In this document: positions 32,791 through 41,012 of the stretch, piece after piece
Position numbering within the stretch: the first letter of the stretch is position 1
Layout of the letters: each line of letters starts with the position of its first letter
Assembly (NCBI GenBank): GCA_965200355.1
Contig: OZ241351.1
Coordinates: forward strand, 310,001-374,000
From: Bin18 sp965200355
GTDB taxonomy: Bacteria; Desulfobacterota; Binatia; Bin18
Length of the DNA: 64,000 nt
Direction of reading: 5' to 3'
Notes under the pieces: model-generated
Database searches by the model: none
Seen by the model: the letters and a program-made list of their open reading frames with translations, nothing else
Told to the model about the DNA's origin: nothing
Program-made: the position numbers and the translations under genes

Positions 32791-33816
32791 TCACACACCA
32801 ACAACCTCCCGCACCTCCGTCATGGTTTGACGGGCGATTTCTTGGGCCTGACGTTCCCCTTCCCGGAGGACGTCGCGCACATCGTCGCGGTGGTTTTCCC
32901 AATAGGTTCGTTTTTCCCTGAATTGGGCCAAATCGTCAAGCACATGCTTAATCATGATTTTCTTGCACTCAAGACAACCGATATCTGCGGTTTTACACCC
33001 GTTTGTCACAAAGTCGATTTCTTCCGGCGTGCAGTAGAGGCGGTGCAGGTGAAAAGCCGGGCAGTCGGCTGGGTCTCCGGGGTCGCGCCGCCGCGCCCGC
33101 CGTGGGTCGGTCATCATCCGCGATAGTTTTGTATCGACCTCCTGGGGCGGGTCTGACAGGACAACGGCGTTGCCATAGCTCTTGCTCATTTTGCGACCGT
33201 CAACACCAAGGATTTTTGGAATCTCGGTCAGCAGGGCTTGGGGCTCAGGAAAGACTTTGGCCGCATAGAGCGTATTAAAGCGCCGGGCAATCTCACGAGT
33301 CAGCTCAATATGCGGCACTTGATCGACCCCAACAGGCACCCGCTGGGCCTTATACATCAGAATATCGGCAGCCTGAAGGACAGGATAGCCGAGCAGACCA
33401 TAGTGAATGGTGGTCACCGCGGCTTCGTCATCCGAGTCAATAAAGCCCAGCTCACGCGCTTGCTCTTTGACGGTGGGGTTCCGAATCAGCCACGGCGTTG
33501 GCGTAATCATCGAAAACAAGAGGTGGAGCTCGGCGTGCTCTTTGACATCGGACTGCCGAAAAATCACAGACTGGTTTGGGTCAAGCCCGACGCTCAACCA
33601 GTCCATCACCATCTCTTCGGTATTACTCCGAATGCTGGCGGCATCGGTCTTGCCCGTGGTCAGGGCGTGCCAGTCGGCCACAAAGAAAAAGCACCGGTAC
33701 TCGCTCTGGAGCCGGACCCAGTTGGTCAGCGTGCCGTGGACATGCCCAAGATGGAGCTTACCAGTGGGACGAAATCCACTCACAATAGTGTGTCGGGTTG
33801 GTGTGTTGTCGGTCAT
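32791..33816 (-). CDS. trpS: Tryptophanyl-tRNA synthetase
   Basis: Class I synthetase, 341 aa. The HIGH-like motif is GKLHLGHVHGTL and the KMSKS loop is GRKMSKSYGNAVVLSD. The tryptophan pocket region includes ADILMYKAQRVPVGVDQ. The ending NGCKTADIGCLECKKIM carries a Cys pair and belongs to the long bacterial TrpRS type. ATG 33816 (MTDNTPTRH) is chosen; ATG 33825 is also in frame. It is tightly spaced after the M50 protease gene. Confidence 0.94.
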   Translation of the reverse strand: MTDNTPTRHTIVSGFRPTGKLHLGHVHGTLTNWVRLQSEYRCFFFVADWHALTTGKTDAASIRSNTEEMVMDWLSVGLDPNQSVIFRQSDVKEHAELHLLFSMITPTPWLIRNPTVKEQARELGFIDSDDEAAVTTIHYGLLGYPVLQAADILMYKAQRVPVGVDQVPHIELTREIARRFNTLYAAKVFPEPQALLTEIPKILGVDGRKMSKSYGNAVVLSDPPQEVDTKLSRMMTDPRRARRRDPGDPADCPAFHLHRLYCTPEEIDFVTNGCKTADIGCLECKKIMIKHVLDDLAQFREKRTYWENHRDDVRDVLREGERQAQEIARQTMTEVREVVGV

Positions 33817-33826
33817 GAAGAGCATC

Positions 33827-34468
33827 TCACAAGAGGACGTTGAGGACGAAGAGCGTCAGCGGTCGGATCAGGTCGCCAAGCAGGCCGGTCATCAACAGCA
33901 GCATCACAATCACTATGCCATAGGGCTCAAGCCTGGCCAGCACAAGGGCCGGCTGGCGTGGCAGCAGGCCGGCGGCGACCCGCCCGCCGTCGAGCGGCGG
34001 GAGCGGCAACAGGTTAAAGACGGCGAGGACCACATTGATCAGAACGCTGTTCAGCAGGTTGCGGGCCACCAGCCCATCGCTGATGAATTGGAGGGACAGC
34101 AGGAATTTCAGCGTAAAGGCGGATAGTCCGGCTAATATCAGGTTCATAACAGGACCCGCCGCAGCCACGCGGACCATATCTCGCCGGGGGTTGTGCAGAT
34201 TCGTAAAGTTCACCGGAACGGGCTTGGCATAGCCAAACAGAAACGGCGCACCGGTGATGAGCAGCAGGAAGGGCAATAACAGGGTGCCAAACAGGTCGAT
34301 ATGGGCAACCGGATTCAGGGTCAGGCGGCCCATTCGCGCCGCGGTCGGGTCACCTAGCAGGAAGGCGCTATAGCCATGCGCGAGTTCGTGCAGGATGACC
34401 GCCACCAGGACCGGCAGGACCCAAATGGACAACTGCTGCGCTATACCCGAGATACCCGAGACATCCAT
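33827..34468 (-). CDS. Site-2 protease family membrane metallopeptidase (M50)
   Basis: A 213-aa intramembrane protease. The zinc motif HELAHG (HExxH) lies in the first helix (VLVAVILHELAHGYSAFLLGD). The third ligand is in LLPLPPLDGGRV. Several further hydrophobic segments follow. It cleaves within membranes, often releasing anti-sigma factors, but its partner is unknown. ATG 34468 follows GAGAGTG. It is co-directional with trpS and scpAB, a conserved neighbourhood in many genomes. Confidence 0.92.
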   Translation of the reverse strand: MDVSGISGIAQQLSIWVLPVLVAVILHELAHGYSAFLLGDPTAARMGRLTLNPVAHIDLFGTLLLPFLLLITGAPFLFGYAKPVPVNFTNLHNPRRDMVRVAAAGPVMNLILAGLSAFTLKFLLSLQFISDGLVARNLLNSVLINVVLAVFNLLPLPPLDGGRVAAGLLPRQPALVLARLEPYGIVIVMLLLMTGLLGDLIRPLTLFVLNVLL

Positions 34469-34876
34469 CACTCTCAGTTTATAGACTCCATTTTCCCGAT
34501 ACAAGGATGCAAAGCCTGCGCCGGCTCCGCTACACACACAAACCATCTGTATCTTGACAATTTGGGAGAGCCCCGATACGGACAGATGCACCTACTTCTC
34601 GGAAGCGGCCCTGAGTCGGGTCGCTTGCGGAATACAAGAGCCACATACAGGCGTGGGAGTAGCTACCCGCGCCGTGGCGAATATGCAGGGACTCACATCC
34701 AGATCGCTTTCGTGGAGTAGGTACGACCCGGCATTCTCATGCCGTGTGTCGTGATTGTGAACGTGCCCGGCGCTGAAGTGATGTTTCAGCGCCGGGACCA
34801 ACACTGCTCAGTGGGTGAGCCGTGCCGGGATGCACCGCACGACCGTACACCCGAGGGCAGAGGAAGGTCAAGGTGT
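34469..34876. other. 408-bp intergenic stretch before flp
   Basis: No coding frame here looks protein-like on either strand. It must contain the promoters of the minus-strand M50-trpS-scpAB run and of the plus-strand pilin gene. The only strong structure is the hairpin at 34766-34796. I checked by eye for a GEMM-type c-di-GMP aptamer and did not see its conserved core. Confidence 0.6.
34766..34796. promoter_or_regulatory. Perfect 12-bp stem hairpin upstream of flp
   Basis: CCCGGCGCTGAA (34766-34777) pairs exactly with TTCAGCGCCGGG (34785-34796) around a 7-nt loop. It lies 80 bp before the pilin ATG with no T-run. It may be an mRNA-stabilising or attenuating structure or an operator palindrome. 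Confidence 0.6.
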
Positions 34877-35074
34877 ATGGTGGTACGACGGTGTACACGG
34901 TTTTTACGGGATTCCAAGGCAGTCTCAGCCCTGGAGTATGCCATTCTGGTGGGTATTATTGCGGTGGCGATTTCGGGGGTCGTGGTAACCCTAGGTGGTA
35001 ATCTCACCACAGAAATAGAACGGATCGGTGGTACGGTTACGAATTTGGGTACTGAGCCTGAGAGTTCTGGCTAG
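34877..35074 (+). CDS. flp: Flp/Fap-type pilin subunit
   Basis: A 65-aa prepilin. A short charged leader is followed by AVSALEYAILVGIIAVAISGVVVTLGG, the hydrophobic helix with the Glu-Tyr pair typical of Flp pilins (type IVb, Tad systems). Cleavage would fall a few residues before ALEYA. The ATG follows AAGG. No tad/cpa assembly genes are in the window, so the apparatus must be elsewhere or the gene is an orphan. Confidence 0.88.
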   Translation: MVVRRCTRFLRDSKAVSALEYAILVGIIAVAISGVVVTLGGNLTTEIERIGGTVTNLGTEPESSG

Positions 35075-35076
35075 CC

Positions 35077-35425
35077 ATGCCGGCACTACGCGAGCGGCTA
35101 GAGCAGGCACAGGCCCGCCTCAACCGTAAGCGCGCCGCGGCTCAGCGGCTCCGGGCCCGCCCCCGACGTGCAGGCCGGGCCGCTCTTCTTCTTCCTCATC
35201 CCCATCGTGGGGATAATCTGGGGGGCGGCTTGGTGGCTGGCTGACGCCAGCCTGTGGCTCACGGGGCCGTTTGGCACGGCCGGTACGGTGTTCCTGTTCC
35301 GGTCTCTGCCGGGGCAGGTCATCTCCCTGCATCCTCGGGTGGTGCCGGAGGCCGCCGGCTGGGCGATGGCCGGCTGGCTCGGCGTGGGCTGGGTGGGGAT
35401 GCTGTGGCTGCTCACCGCATCCTGA
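35077..35425 (+). pseudogene. Small membrane protein after flp, one frameshift
   Basis: ATG 35077, 2 bp after the flp stop, opens a charged helix (RERLEQAQARLNRKRAAAQRLRAR). At a C5 run (35160-35164) the frame must shift by one to continue as DVQAGPLFFFLIPIVGIIWGAAWWLADASLWL and finish with a second helix GWLGVGWVGMLWLLTAS. Together these form a plausible protein of about 115 aa with two membrane segments. Otherwise only an 85-aa frame starting at GTG 35168 remains. Function is unknown; the position suggests a link to the pilin. Confidence 0.55.
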
Positions 35426-35446
35426 AGCGGTTGTCTGTGCGGGAGG

Positions 35447-36718
35447 CTACCATCTGCCTGTCCCATTCAGCGCCTTGCCTGTCCCATTCAGCGCATAGTC
35501 GAACAGGTCAAAGTTGCGGAGCCGGGCGGTTGCCGCCCGGCTCCGGTATGCCTCAGAGACCGGCTCAGACAGGATGAATGGCACCACCTGCTCTGCGCGC
35601 CCGCCATGAGAACGGAGCGGCACGGCGCCGAGCGCGGCCACGTCATGGTCGCGCTCGGCTGCCCCAATGGCCGTGTGTTGATCGCCAAGCACAAGGAAAT
35701 CGGCCTCACGGTCGGGCGGCAGGAGAAACCGCTCGCACGCGGTCGGCCCGTCATAAACCGCTTCAATCCCAGGCAGGTCCGCAATGACCGCCCGCACGAC
35801 CGCCCGGTCCGCACCAAGGCAGTAGACGCGGACACACGACCCCAACGCGCCATGATGGGCCACATAGGGGTCAGTAATGGGACAGATGACGCGCGTCTTT
35901 CCCTGACCGCAGCGCGTGTTCAGGATGTCCTGGAGAAACACGACGCGGGGTTTGGCGTTCATGCCGTGGTCGGCGGTGAGGGCGACGAGGGCTCCGGCCT
36001 GAGCCAGCCGGCCACACGCCCGGTCCAGCCCGGCATAGAACGCATTCGCTTCCGCACTCCGGGGTGCGTGTTTATGTTGCACATAGTCGCTCAGCGAGAG
36101 ATACATCAGCGCCGGCCGGTACTGTTTGAGCAGGGCGAGACCAGCTTCCAGGACAAAGAGGGACAGTTCGGCGGAGTAGACAGCCGGCTGGGGGCGGCCA
36201 ATCCGTTGGCACACCTGCTCAATCCCGTGCACGCGGCGGGTACAGTCCTGCGCGTTTTCAGCCGAGAAACAGATGCCGGCGGCGAGGCCGTGGCCCAGCA
36301 GACGCCGGAGTTTTTCTTTGGCGGTAATGACAATGACTGTGGCCCCACTCTGGGAGAAGCGGGCCAGCAGGGTTTCTGAGCGGAGATGATGAGGGTCGGT
36401 CATCATGACCGGCTGGCCTGTTGTTGGATCAAGAAAATAATTCCCCGAAATCCCGTGCACGGCCGGCGGACTCCCCGTGACAATGGACAGATTGTTCGGA
36501 TTGGTAAACGTTGGAAGCACCGCGTCCGCCCAGGCGCTAAACCCGTGGGTGAGAAAACGCTGGATATTGGGCAGTATGTTCTGGGCGAGGCCGGCCTTGA
36601 TATAGGCTGGATCACATCCGTCTATGCAGAGCACGACAACGGGCCGTTGCGGAGAGGCGTAGGTACGGTGATTCAGGGACACGCGGTGAGGGTGTCGGGC
36701 CGGCTTCTGTTCTGGCAT
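35447..36718 (-). CDS. phnA: Phosphonoacetate hydrolase, alkaline phosphatase superfamily
   Basis: A 423-aa metallohydrolase that would cleave the C-P bond of phosphonoacetate to acetate and phosphate. Metal ligands and nucleophile fit the PhnA family: Asp in VVLCIDGCDPAYIK, Thr in LPTFTNPNNLSIVTG, Asp/His in SLSDYVQHKHAP, Asp-His in LTADHGMNAKP, and His in LRSHGGRAEQVVPF. The ending ALNGTGKALNGTGRW comes from a 21-bp tandem duplication at about 35456-35497. No phosphonate transporter or LysR activator is adjacent. Other phosphodiesterase-like members of the superfamily are possible. Confidence 0.85.
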   Translation of the reverse strand: MPEQKPARHPHRVSLNHRTYASPQRPVVVLCIDGCDPAYIKAGLAQNILPNIQRFLTHGFSAWADAVLPTFTNPNNLSIVTGSPPAVHGISGNYFLDPTTGQPVMMTDPHHLRSETLLARFSQSGATVIVITAKEKLRRLLGHGLAAGICFSAENAQDCTRRVHGIEQVCQRIGRPQPAVYSAELSLFVLEAGLALLKQYRPALMYLSLSDYVQHKHAPRSAEANAFYAGLDRACGRLAQAGALVALTADHGMNAKPRVVFLQDILNTRCGQGKTRVICPITDPYVAHHGALGSCVRVYCLGADRAVVRAVIADLPGIEAVYDGPTACERFLLPPDREADFLVLGDQHTAIGAAERDHDVAALGAVPLRSHGGRAEQVVPFILSEPVSEAYRSRAATARLRNFDLFDYALNGTGKALNGTGRW

Positions 36719-36972
36719 ACGCCTGTCAACTCCTCCTGACCAGGGATGGTCTTTTGGCGCATTCCGTATAGCAGCCGGCTGTCGGAAAAGGGACTCCTTG
36801 TGGCGCGCGTTTGCCCGATTCGGGTCCGCGCGGAGGGGGCCGGGCTGCTTGCGGGGGGTTCGAGGAGTCTTTAAGATACACCGTCTGAGCAGCGCGGAAG
36901 ACAGAGGCGCTGCGAAAAACTGTTGGGCCCATATTGGGACGGTGACAGCAGGAGTGTGTAAGGCAGGATATC

Positions 36973-38268
36973 ATGCAAGACGGGCAACGCCGGGTCGTCA
37001 TTACTGGGCTGGGGGCAGTCAGTCCACTGGGCACTGGGGTGGAGAAAAACTGGCAAGCACTGCTTGCAGGTCGTTCTGGGGTCGGACCGTTGACCCGCTT
37101 TGACGTTTCAGACTTTCCCGCGCGGATCGCTGGCGAGGTGACGGACTTCACGCCGACTGATTTTATCGAGAAGAAAGAGGTCAAAAAGATGGACCTCTTC
37201 ATTCAGTACAGTGTGGCCGCGGCCCAGATGGCTATGGACGAGGCCAAGCTGCCGATTACGCCAGACAATGAAGATCTGGTGGGGTGTATTATCGGGGTGG
37301 GAATCGGTGGGCTGACCAGTATTGAGGAGAATCATCTGCTCTTTCTCAATACCCGTCTCAAGCGCGTGTCTCCCTTCTTTATCCCCAAACTGTTGAGCAA
37401 CCTGGCCCCCGGCCAAATCTCTATTCGCTATGGGGCCAAGGGCATTAATTATACGCCAACGAGTGCCTGCTCTTCTGGCGCTCATGCCATTGGTGAAGCC
37501 TACCGGGCGATTCGACTCGGCGACCAAGACGCGGTTATTGCTGGGGGCGCAGAGGCCGCCCTGACCCCTTTGGGGCTGGGTGGCTTTATTGCCATGCGGG
37601 CAGTCTCGACGCGCAACGATGAGCCGGAGCGGGCCAGCCGGCCGTTTGACAAGAATCGTGACGGCTTTGTCATGGCTGAAGGCGCGGGTATCATTGTGCT
37701 AGAGGAACTCGAATTCGCCAAGAGTCATGGGGCAACCATCTATGCGGAAGTGATCGGCTACGGCGCTAATGGGGACGCGCATCATATCACCGCGCCTTCA
37801 CCCGAAGGCGAGGGCGCAGTCCGGTGTATGCGGATGGCCCTGCGAAGCAGCGGCCTTGATCCAACCGAGATCGATTACGTCAACGCGCACGGGACTTCAA
37901 CCCCGTATAACGACGCGACCGAAACCCTGGCTCTGAGAAGAGTCTTCGGTGAGCACGCCGCACAGCTGGCGATCAGTTCAACCAAGTCCATGACCGGCCA
38001 CTTGCTCGGGGCGGCCGGTGGCGTCGAAGCCGTCTATTCTGCTTTGGCGCTCCATCATCAAATCATCCCGCCGACCATTAACTATGAGGAGCCTGACCCG
38101 GCGTGCGATTTAGACTATGTGCCCAACACGTCCCGCCCAACAACGGTCCGGGCCGTCTTATCGAATTCCTTTGGCTTTGGGGGAACCAACGCCTGTCTCG
38201 TCTTTCGCAAATGGGACAACGACCACAACGGGCAGCCCACGCATCAGGAGCACGGTCGGCGGGAGTGA
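36973..38268 (+). CDS. fabF: 3-oxoacyl-ACP synthase II
   Basis: A 431-aa KAS II condensing enzyme of fatty-acid elongation. Catalytic Cys166 lies in TPTSACSSGAHAIGEAYRAI; the two histidines are in NAHGTSTPYND and KSMTGHLLGAAG. The start VVITGLGAVSPLG is typical. It ends with a polar tail of about 15 residues. ATG 36973 follows AGGCAGG. FabH follows 158 bp downstream; no acpP or fabG is in between. Confidence 0.94.
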   Translation: MQDGQRRVVITGLGAVSPLGTGVEKNWQALLAGRSGVGPLTRFDVSDFPARIAGEVTDFTPTDFIEKKEVKKMDLFIQYSVAAAQMAMDEAKLPITPDNEDLVGCIIGVGIGGLTSIEENHLLFLNTRLKRVSPFFIPKLLSNLAPGQISIRYGAKGINYTPTSACSSGAHAIGEAYRAIRLGDQDAVIAGGAEAALTPLGLGGFIAMRAVSTRNDEPERASRPFDKNRDGFVMAEGAGIIVLEELEFAKSHGATIYAEVIGYGANGDAHHITAPSPEGEGAVRCMRMALRSSGLDPTEIDYVNAHGTSTPYNDATETLALRRVFGEHAAQLAISSTKSMTGHLLGAAGGVEAVYSALALHHQIIPPTINYEEPDPACDLDYVPNTSRPTTVRAVLSNSFGFGGTNACLVFRKWDNDHNGQPTHQEHGRRE

Positions 38269-38426
38269 CGAGCACCCTGGGACCGCAGCAATCAGACTGC
38301 CTTGAGCGACACAACATGAAACGTATTGCTTGGCCTGAAAGCATCAACCTGCCAGCGGCTTGGTATGATTTGGTGGGCGTGCTGACCCTGCATCTCGCCT
38401 GGCAAGAAGGACTCAGGAGGTAGTGC

Positions 38427-39401
38427 ATGGGTGCACGTATTATCGGTACGGGCTCCGCCGTCCCTTCGACCTGTCTCACCAACGAAGATCTGGCCGGGCG
38501 GGTTGACACCAATCATCAATGGATTGTCACGCGGACCGGCATACAGGAGCGGCGCGTCCTCCGCAAGGATGAGGACTTGCTCGACCTCATTCACGCGGCG
38601 AGTGAAACGGCGCTCAAGGCGGCCGGCCTGTCCGCCCAGGACTTGGATGTGATCCTGGTCGCCACCGTCTCCGGGGCCTATGCCTTTCCTTCCACGGCCT
38701 GCTTACTCCAAACGCGCTTGGGCGTGGATCATATTCCCGCCTTTGATGTGGCGGCCGCCTGTGCCGGGTTTGTCTACGGCATGTCGGTGGCCCATAGCTA
38801 TCTCAAAAGCGGTGAGTATAACCGTATCCTGCTGGTCGGCGCAGATGCCCTGAGTTCTATGGTCAACTGGGGCGACCGGACGACCTGTGTGCTGTTCGGG
38901 GATGGCGCCGGGGCCGTCGTATTGGAAAATCAGCCGAATGACCACGGCCTGCTCAGCACGGTCGTCGAGTCCAGCGGAGCCCTGTGGCCGTTGCTCCACG
39001 TCCGGTCCGGGCTGCGGCAAACATTTGATCAGGAGGGAGAACAGGAGCCGGACTGGGGGATTCAGATGAAAGGCCCGGAACTGTTCAAGGTCGCTGTTCG
39101 CGCCCTGTCCGACGTGACAAAAAAGGCCCTTGAAAAATCTGGCCTGGCTCCAGAAGATGTCAAGCTGATGGTCCCCCATCAGGCGAATTTCCGCATTATC
39201 CAAGCGGTGGCCGACCGTCTGGGCACCAGCATGGACAAAGTGCACTGCAATGTACACCGCTTCGGGAATACGTCTGCGGCTTCCATTCCAATCGCCCTGG
39301 ACGAGGCTGTTCGAGAAGGCAAAGTCCAGGAGAACGATATTGTCGTCCTCAACGGCTGTGGGGGCGGGCTCACCTGGGGAGCATCGGTGGCGCGCTGGTA
39401 A
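38427..39401 (+). CDS. fabH: 3-oxoacyl-ACP synthase III
   Basis: A 324-aa initiating condensing enzyme using acetyl-CoA and malonyl-ACP. The catalytic triad is Cys112 (FDVAAACAGFVYG), His in LMVPHQANFRII and Asn in RFGNTSAASIP. The N-terminus ARIIGTGSAVPS is typical. ATG 38427 follows CAGGAGG. It shares direction with fabF. Confidence 0.94.
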   Translation: MGARIIGTGSAVPSTCLTNEDLAGRVDTNHQWIVTRTGIQERRVLRKDEDLLDLIHAASETALKAAGLSAQDLDVILVATVSGAYAFPSTACLLQTRLGVDHIPAFDVAAACAGFVYGMSVAHSYLKSGEYNRILLVGADALSSMVNWGDRTTCVLFGDGAGAVVLENQPNDHGLLSTVVESSGALWPLLHVRSGLRQTFDQEGEQEPDWGIQMKGPELFKVAVRALSDVTKKALEKSGLAPEDVKLMVPHQANFRIIQAVADRLGTSMDKVHCNVHRFGNTSAASIPIALDEAVREGKVQENDIVVLNGCGGGLTWGASVARW

Positions 39402-39431
39402 GGGCAACCTCACGAGCGCTGCGGTTGGTAG

Positions 39432-39836
39432 TTAGTGAGTATTGTACGAGCCTGGGTCAGTCATTGCTGGCGCGCCGCCCTGGTTCGGGTCAAGGAAGGC
39501 CAGAACCCGCTGTCCTGATGATTTATCCATCCAGCGGCGCAGGCGTTGCTCAAGCACCAGCCGTAGCTGATAATCACGTTTGATATTCGCCACAACTTCC
39601 TCGGCACTCCTGCCTGTCAGCGGTGCCGATTTCCGTTTTTCCTTTCGGGGTCCGGCGGGGAAGCGAGACTTGATGAGCAAGGGGCGGTACCGGCCATTTT
39701 GCTTGTGATACGCCCGCCAGACGGACGCGGACCGGTCGCGGACGAGACGCAGGGTCTGTCTTTCGTTTTCCCAATACTGGTTCTTAGGGGTACTGCCGTA
39801 ATACAGAATGTCTTGAGCAGAAGCCGTTCGACCCAT
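39432..39836 (-). CDS. Hypothetical basic protein
   Basis: A 134-aa positively charged, soluble protein with no recognised domain. Segments of note are ASVWRAYHKQNGRYRPLLIKSRFP and EEVVANIKRDYQLRLVLEQRLRRWM, which suggest a helical C-terminus. ATG 39836 follows GGTGGGAG at 5 nt. The gene sits alone between fabH (convergent) and rsfS (same strand, 101 bp upstream). Coding is supported by the ribosome site and composition; its role is unknown. Confidence 0.65.
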   Translation of the reverse strand: MGRTASAQDILYYGSTPKNQYWENERQTLRLVRDRSASVWRAYHKQNGRYRPLLIKSRFPAGPRKEKRKSAPLTGRSAEEVVANIKRDYQLRLVLEQRLRRWMDKSSGQRVLAFLDPNQGGAPAMTDPGSYNTH

Positions 39837-39937
39837 ATCATCTCCCACCGAGGTGCGCTCGCTGGTTCCAGCCCCTAGTATAAGGGAAAAGCGGTGTGGA
39901 AAGAAAGGGAAGACGGATTTTCTCCAGGGAAAGACGG

Positions 39938-40333
39938 CTAACCGGTCTCGAGTCGGAGGTCCAGGGCCTGCGTTGAGTAGGGTTCGGGCAGCGTACAGCG
40001 TGGGGCCTTGGCCCAGAGTCCCTCAAGATTGTAAAATGCGCGGACTGTTTCGTAGAAAATATGGACAATCACATCTCCAAAATCCATCAGGATCCATTGT
40101 CCGTGCGAGACGCCTTCACGGGCGAACGGGCGGTGGCCTTCCCGTCGGAGGGCGTCCTCAATCGCGTGGCTGATCGTCCGTACCTGAATGTCCGACCGTC
40201 CGGTACAAATCACAAAATACGAGGCCACCGACGTCAACGCTTCGACGTCGAGGACAATCAGGTCGTAGGCCTTCTTATCCAGCGCAGATTGGGCGCACCG
40301 CAGGGCTTTTTGCCAGCTGTCATCAGCCTTCAA
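39938..40333 (-). CDS. rsfS: Ribosome silencing factor RsfS
   Basis: A 131-aa protein that binds uL14 and blocks subunit joining in starvation. Signature: KKAYDLIVLDVEALTSVASYFVICTGRSDIQVRTISHAIED, then WILMDFGDVIVHIFYETVRAFYNLEGLW. The TTG start at 40333 overlaps the nadD stop by 11 bp; a longer frame to 40456 is an out-of-frame shadow of nadD. The nadD-rsfS pair is widely conserved. Confidence 0.92.
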   Translation of the reverse strand: MKADDSWQKALRCAQSALDKKAYDLIVLDVEALTSVASYFVICTGRSDIQVRTISHAIEDALRREGHRPFAREGVSHGQWILMDFGDVIVHIFYETVRAFYNLEGLWAKAPRCTLPEPYSTQALDLRLETG

Positions 40334-40991
40334 GAGAAAGAGCCTTTTGGGTCCGATAGAGAGTGTGAGTCGCAATATAGTCCGCCACGGTCGGCGGGAG
40401 GTGGCAGGACGCGGACCGACCGGCGCGCAAGGTGACGCGGATGTTGGAGGCCGCAATCCGGAGACCGTTCAGTGTATAGCGCGTCAATGTATGCCCTGAT
40501 TCGTGCTGGTATCTCTGCCGGCCGGCATCGTACCAAAAGGTGGACCGCAGAGCAACGGGAAGGAACTGGTCATGTGGCGGTGTGGGCACCCCGGGCCGCG
40601 AGGTGACAATCAGGTCGCATAAGCGGGGAATCTCCAGATAGTCCTTCCACGTCTCTATCCCACAGAACGCATCCATCCCAATAAGAAAAGCGAGCGAGGT
40701 GCCTATTCCTCTTGCCTGAAAGGCGCGTATCGTATCAATCGAAAACGAAGGGCCGGCGCGCTCGAGTTCGATACGAGAGGCAACGAAAGCAGGCTTGGCG
40801 GCCACTGCCCGTGCCACCATATTGTAGCGATGATGGGCAGGGGCGATATCCGCGGTGCGCTTGTGCGGAGGCGAGGCCGAAGGAATGAAGTAGATGCGGT
40901 CAAGGGCAAACGCGGCGCAGACTGCTTCCGCACTGCGCAAATGACCGAGATGGATAGGATTGAACGTTCCGCCGAACAGGCCGACTTTCAT
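40323..40991 (-). CDS. nadD: Nicotinate-nucleotide adenylyltransferase
   Basis: A 222-aa NAD biosynthesis enzyme converting nicotinate mononucleotide and ATP to deamido-NAD. The N-terminus VGLFGGTFNPIHLGHLRSAE carries the GxFxPxHxGH nucleotidyltransferase motif. FIPSASPPHKR and FLIGMDAFCGIETWKDYLEI are family segments. It lies 21 bp after proA, in the order obgE-proB-proA-nadD-rsfS. Confidence 0.94.
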   Translation of the reverse strand: MKVGLFGGTFNPIHLGHLRSAEAVCAAFALDRIYFIPSASPPHKRTADIAPAHHRYNMVARAVAAKPAFVASRIELERAGPSFSIDTIRAFQARGIGTSLAFLIGMDAFCGIETWKDYLEIPRLCDLIVTSRPGVPTPPHDQFLPVALRSTFWYDAGRQRYQHESGHTLTRYTLNGLRIAASNIRVTLRAGRSASCHLPPTVADYIATHTLYRTQKALSLEG

Positions 40992-41012
40992 ACGTCAGAG
41001 CCTATGGGTGTC

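Noticed and set aside
34469..34876. Possible c-di-GMP riboswitch before the pilin gene
   Set aside because: Only one perfect hairpin is visible; the conserved GEMM core and tetraloop/receptor elements were not found by eye.
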